Source: Agrococcus jejuensis (GTDB lineage: Bacteria; Actinomycetota; Actinomycetes; Actinomycetales; Microbacteriaceae). Taken from it: 64,000 bases of DNA. The notes beneath the pieces were generated by a model that saw only the letters and a list, made by a program, of their open reading frames with translations, had not been told where the DNA came from and made no database searches. This document shows positions 62,729 through 64,000 of the stretch, piece after piece; the first letter of the stretch is position 1; every line of letters begins with the position of its first letter. The stretch covers positions 2,108,001 to 2,172,000 of the forward strand of contig NZ_LT629695.1 in the NCBI RefSeq assembly GCF_900099705.1. The letters are read 5' to 3'. The translations under genes and the position numbers were made by a program.

Positions 62729-63234
62729 TGGCAGCGGCAGCCGGGGCGACGCCCGACGCGGCCGGCGCAGTCGACCCCCGCAGCGTGCGGATGCGCAGGC
62801 TCGCCATCCAGTTCGGCAAGTTCCTCATCGTCGGCGGCATCTCGTTCTCGGTCGACTACGGCCTGTTCCTGCTGCTGCACACGGTGCTCGGCGTGCCCTA
62901 CGTGGCCGCGAGCACCATCTCGTTCTCGCTGTCGCTCATCCTCAACTACGTGCTCACGCTGAAGTTCGTGTTCGTGGCGCAGCCGGGCCGCTCGATCGCG
63001 AAGGAGTTCGCGATCTACGTCGGGCTCAACATCGTGGCGCTCGGGCTCAACCAGCTCATCCTCTTCCTGTCGGTCGAGCTGCTGCACGTGTGGCCCGAGA
63101 TCGGCAAGCTCATCGCGACCGCCATCGTGCTGGTCTACAACTTCATCGCCCGCAAGATGCTCATCGAGCGTCCGGGACGAGCGGCTGCACCAGCCGCAGA
63201 CGATCGCATCGACGAGACGAGGCACCAGGCATGA
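62728..63234 (+). CDS. GtrA family membrane protein
   Basis: 168 residues with four helices. RLAIQFGKFLIVGGISFSVDYGLFLLLH and SFSLSLILNYVLTLKFVFVAQ are the GtrA patterns. GtrA proteins are thought to help flip polyprenyl-phosphate sugars to the outer face. The ATG shares one base with the GtrB-type gene stop, and its own stop overlaps the next ATG by four bases. The 25-residue Ala-rich start is not conserved. Confidence 0.9.
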   Translation: MAAAAGATPDAAGAVDPRSVRMRRLAIQFGKFLIVGGISFSVDYGLFLLLHTVLGVPYVAASTISFSLSLILNYVLTLKFVFVAQPGRSIAKEFAIYVGLNIVALGLNQLILFLSVELLHVWPEIGKLIATAIVLVYNFIARKMLIERPGRAAAPAADDRIDETRHQA

Positions 63235-64000
63235 CGAACGACGAGCGGGACCGCGCCGGGGTCGAGGAGACCGCTGCGGCCGAGCAGGCCGAGTCGCCGG
63301 TGGCGACCGACGTCGAGACGCCGGCAGCGGCAGCGCCGGCCGAGCCGCGCCGCCCGATCGGCGAGCGCGTCGGCGGCGCGCTCGACCGCGCGCAGGCCCG
63401 CGTCGGTGCCGGCGTCGGCCGCGCGGGCGACGCCGTGCTCGCGATCCCCGTCGGCCGCTGGTGGCGTCGCGTCGAGCGCCCCGGCATCGGCGACTGGGTG
63501 CTGCTGGGTGCCGTCTCGCTGCTCGCGTTCGTCACCTTCCTCTACGGCGACGTGCGCGTGACGTACGAGCACACCTTCAACTTCCTCGACGCCGTCGCCG
63601 CCGGCCGCGTGCAGGACTTCTACCAGATCGCCATCGACAACGGCACGTTCGGCCACCCGGCCGTGTACGACATCCCCGTCTACATGGTGTTCGCCGTCTG
63701 GAACCTGCCGACGTGGCTCATCCACCAGGTCGTCGAGTTCGACTACCTGTCGTCGGTGCCCGCGCAGCTGTGGGCCAAGGCGATGATGGTGTTCTTCCTC
63801 GTCGTCGCCGTGAAGGTGCTCATGGACATCGCCCGCACGGCGGGCATGAGCGTGGGCCGCTCGCGCTGGGTCGGCTTCGTGTTCGCGTCGTCGATGGCCG
63901 TCATCGTGCCGGTGCTCGTCATCGTGCAGTACGACATCGTCTCGGTCGCCGTCATGCTGCTGGGCATCCGCGCCTACCTGCAGGGCCGCACGCGCGCGTT
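63231..64000 (+). CDS. Multi-spanning membrane protein, partial (putative surface glycosyltransferase)
   Basis: The first 256 codons are inside the window; the gene continues past the edge. An Ala/Glu-rich disordered start (about 1-40) and a helical stretch GERVGGALDRAQARVGAGVG precede the first helix (DWVLLGAVSLLAFVTFLYG). An outside loop RVTYEHTFNFLDAVAAGRVQDFYQIAIDNG and further helices follow. Position third after GtrB and GtrA suggests the polyprenyl-sugar-dependent transferase of the system. No motif proves it. Confidence 0.7.
   Translation, partial: MTNDERDRAGVEETAAAEQAESPVATDVETPAAAAPAEPRRPIGERVGGALDRAQARVGAGVGRAGDAVLAIPVGRWWRRVERPGIGDWVLLGAVSLLAFVTFLYGDVRVTYEHTFNFLDAVAAGRVQDFYQIAIDNGTFGHPAVYDIPVYMVFAVWNLPTWLIHQVVEFDYLSSVPAQLWAKAMMVFFLVVAVKVLMDIARTAGMSVGRSRWVGFVFASSMAVIVPVLVIVQYDIVSVAVMLLGIRAYLQGRTRA

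Overview
The window is about 72 percent GC, dense, and full of GTG starts and 4-base start/stop overlaps. That and the gene content (dispersed purine genes, DUF3073, DUF3054, an SCP-like protein, an F420-type Ddn-like protein, DIP1984 and DUF4190 proteins) point to an actinobacterium. The style of the intergenic palindromes suggests family Microbacteriaceae, and an Agrococcus-like organism would fit; this assignment is inference. No rRNA, tRNA, CRISPR array, transposase, integrase or prophage gene was seen.

Layout. 0.1-9.3 kb: MFS exporter, S9 peptidase, adenine phosphoribosyltransferase, a PadR-controlled ABC exporter operon, an acetyltransferase, a GT87-type membrane protein, chorismate mutase and a nitrilase-fold amidase. 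10.5-21.6 kb: a catabolic island with M20 hydrolase, HpcH-type aldolase, RraA-type aldolase and a polar amino acid ABC transporter reading left; a COG3618-type amidohydrolase reading right; an Lrp/AsnC regulator and an MFS carrier reading left; and a PLP aminotransferase, a FluG-type amidohydrolase and a 46-residue ORF reading right. An ACCTT-N7-AAGGT palindrome stands before both the Lrp gene and the aminotransferase, with a half site before the first amidohydrolase, so the island looks like one local Lrp-type regulon. 21.8-57.3 kb: purine biosynthesis is scattered here (purL, purQ, purS, purC, purD, purF, purM), separated by a uracil/xanthine permease, a CoA ligase, two helicases, peptidases and small membrane proteins. 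The kbl-tdh pair (threonine to glycine) and sdaA (serine to pyruvate) lie on the right side. A head-to-head pair of gene remnants at 52.1-53.0 kb shows a deletion that removed the 5' halves and shared promoter of a FadR-type regulator and a dehydrogenase. 57.5-61.5 kb: an M20 peptidase, then a KimA-like potassium permease overlapping a pair of CrcB fluoride-channel genes. 61.7-64 kb: a GtrB-type glycosyltransferase, GtrA and a third membrane protein cut by the window edge, resembling a three-component surface glycosylation system.

The most unusual feature is between the genes. At least nine families of extragenic palindromes (called A to I here, 35-165 bp each) occupy over twenty sites, about one per 3 kb, in convergent, tandem and divergent intervals alike. 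Several are near-perfect inverted repeats with 19-31 bp arms. A second window-wide signal is replacement of the hexamer GGACGC by GGATGC on both strands, which decides codon choice locally. It looks like the trace of a sequence-specific cytosine modification or of a selected DNA word.
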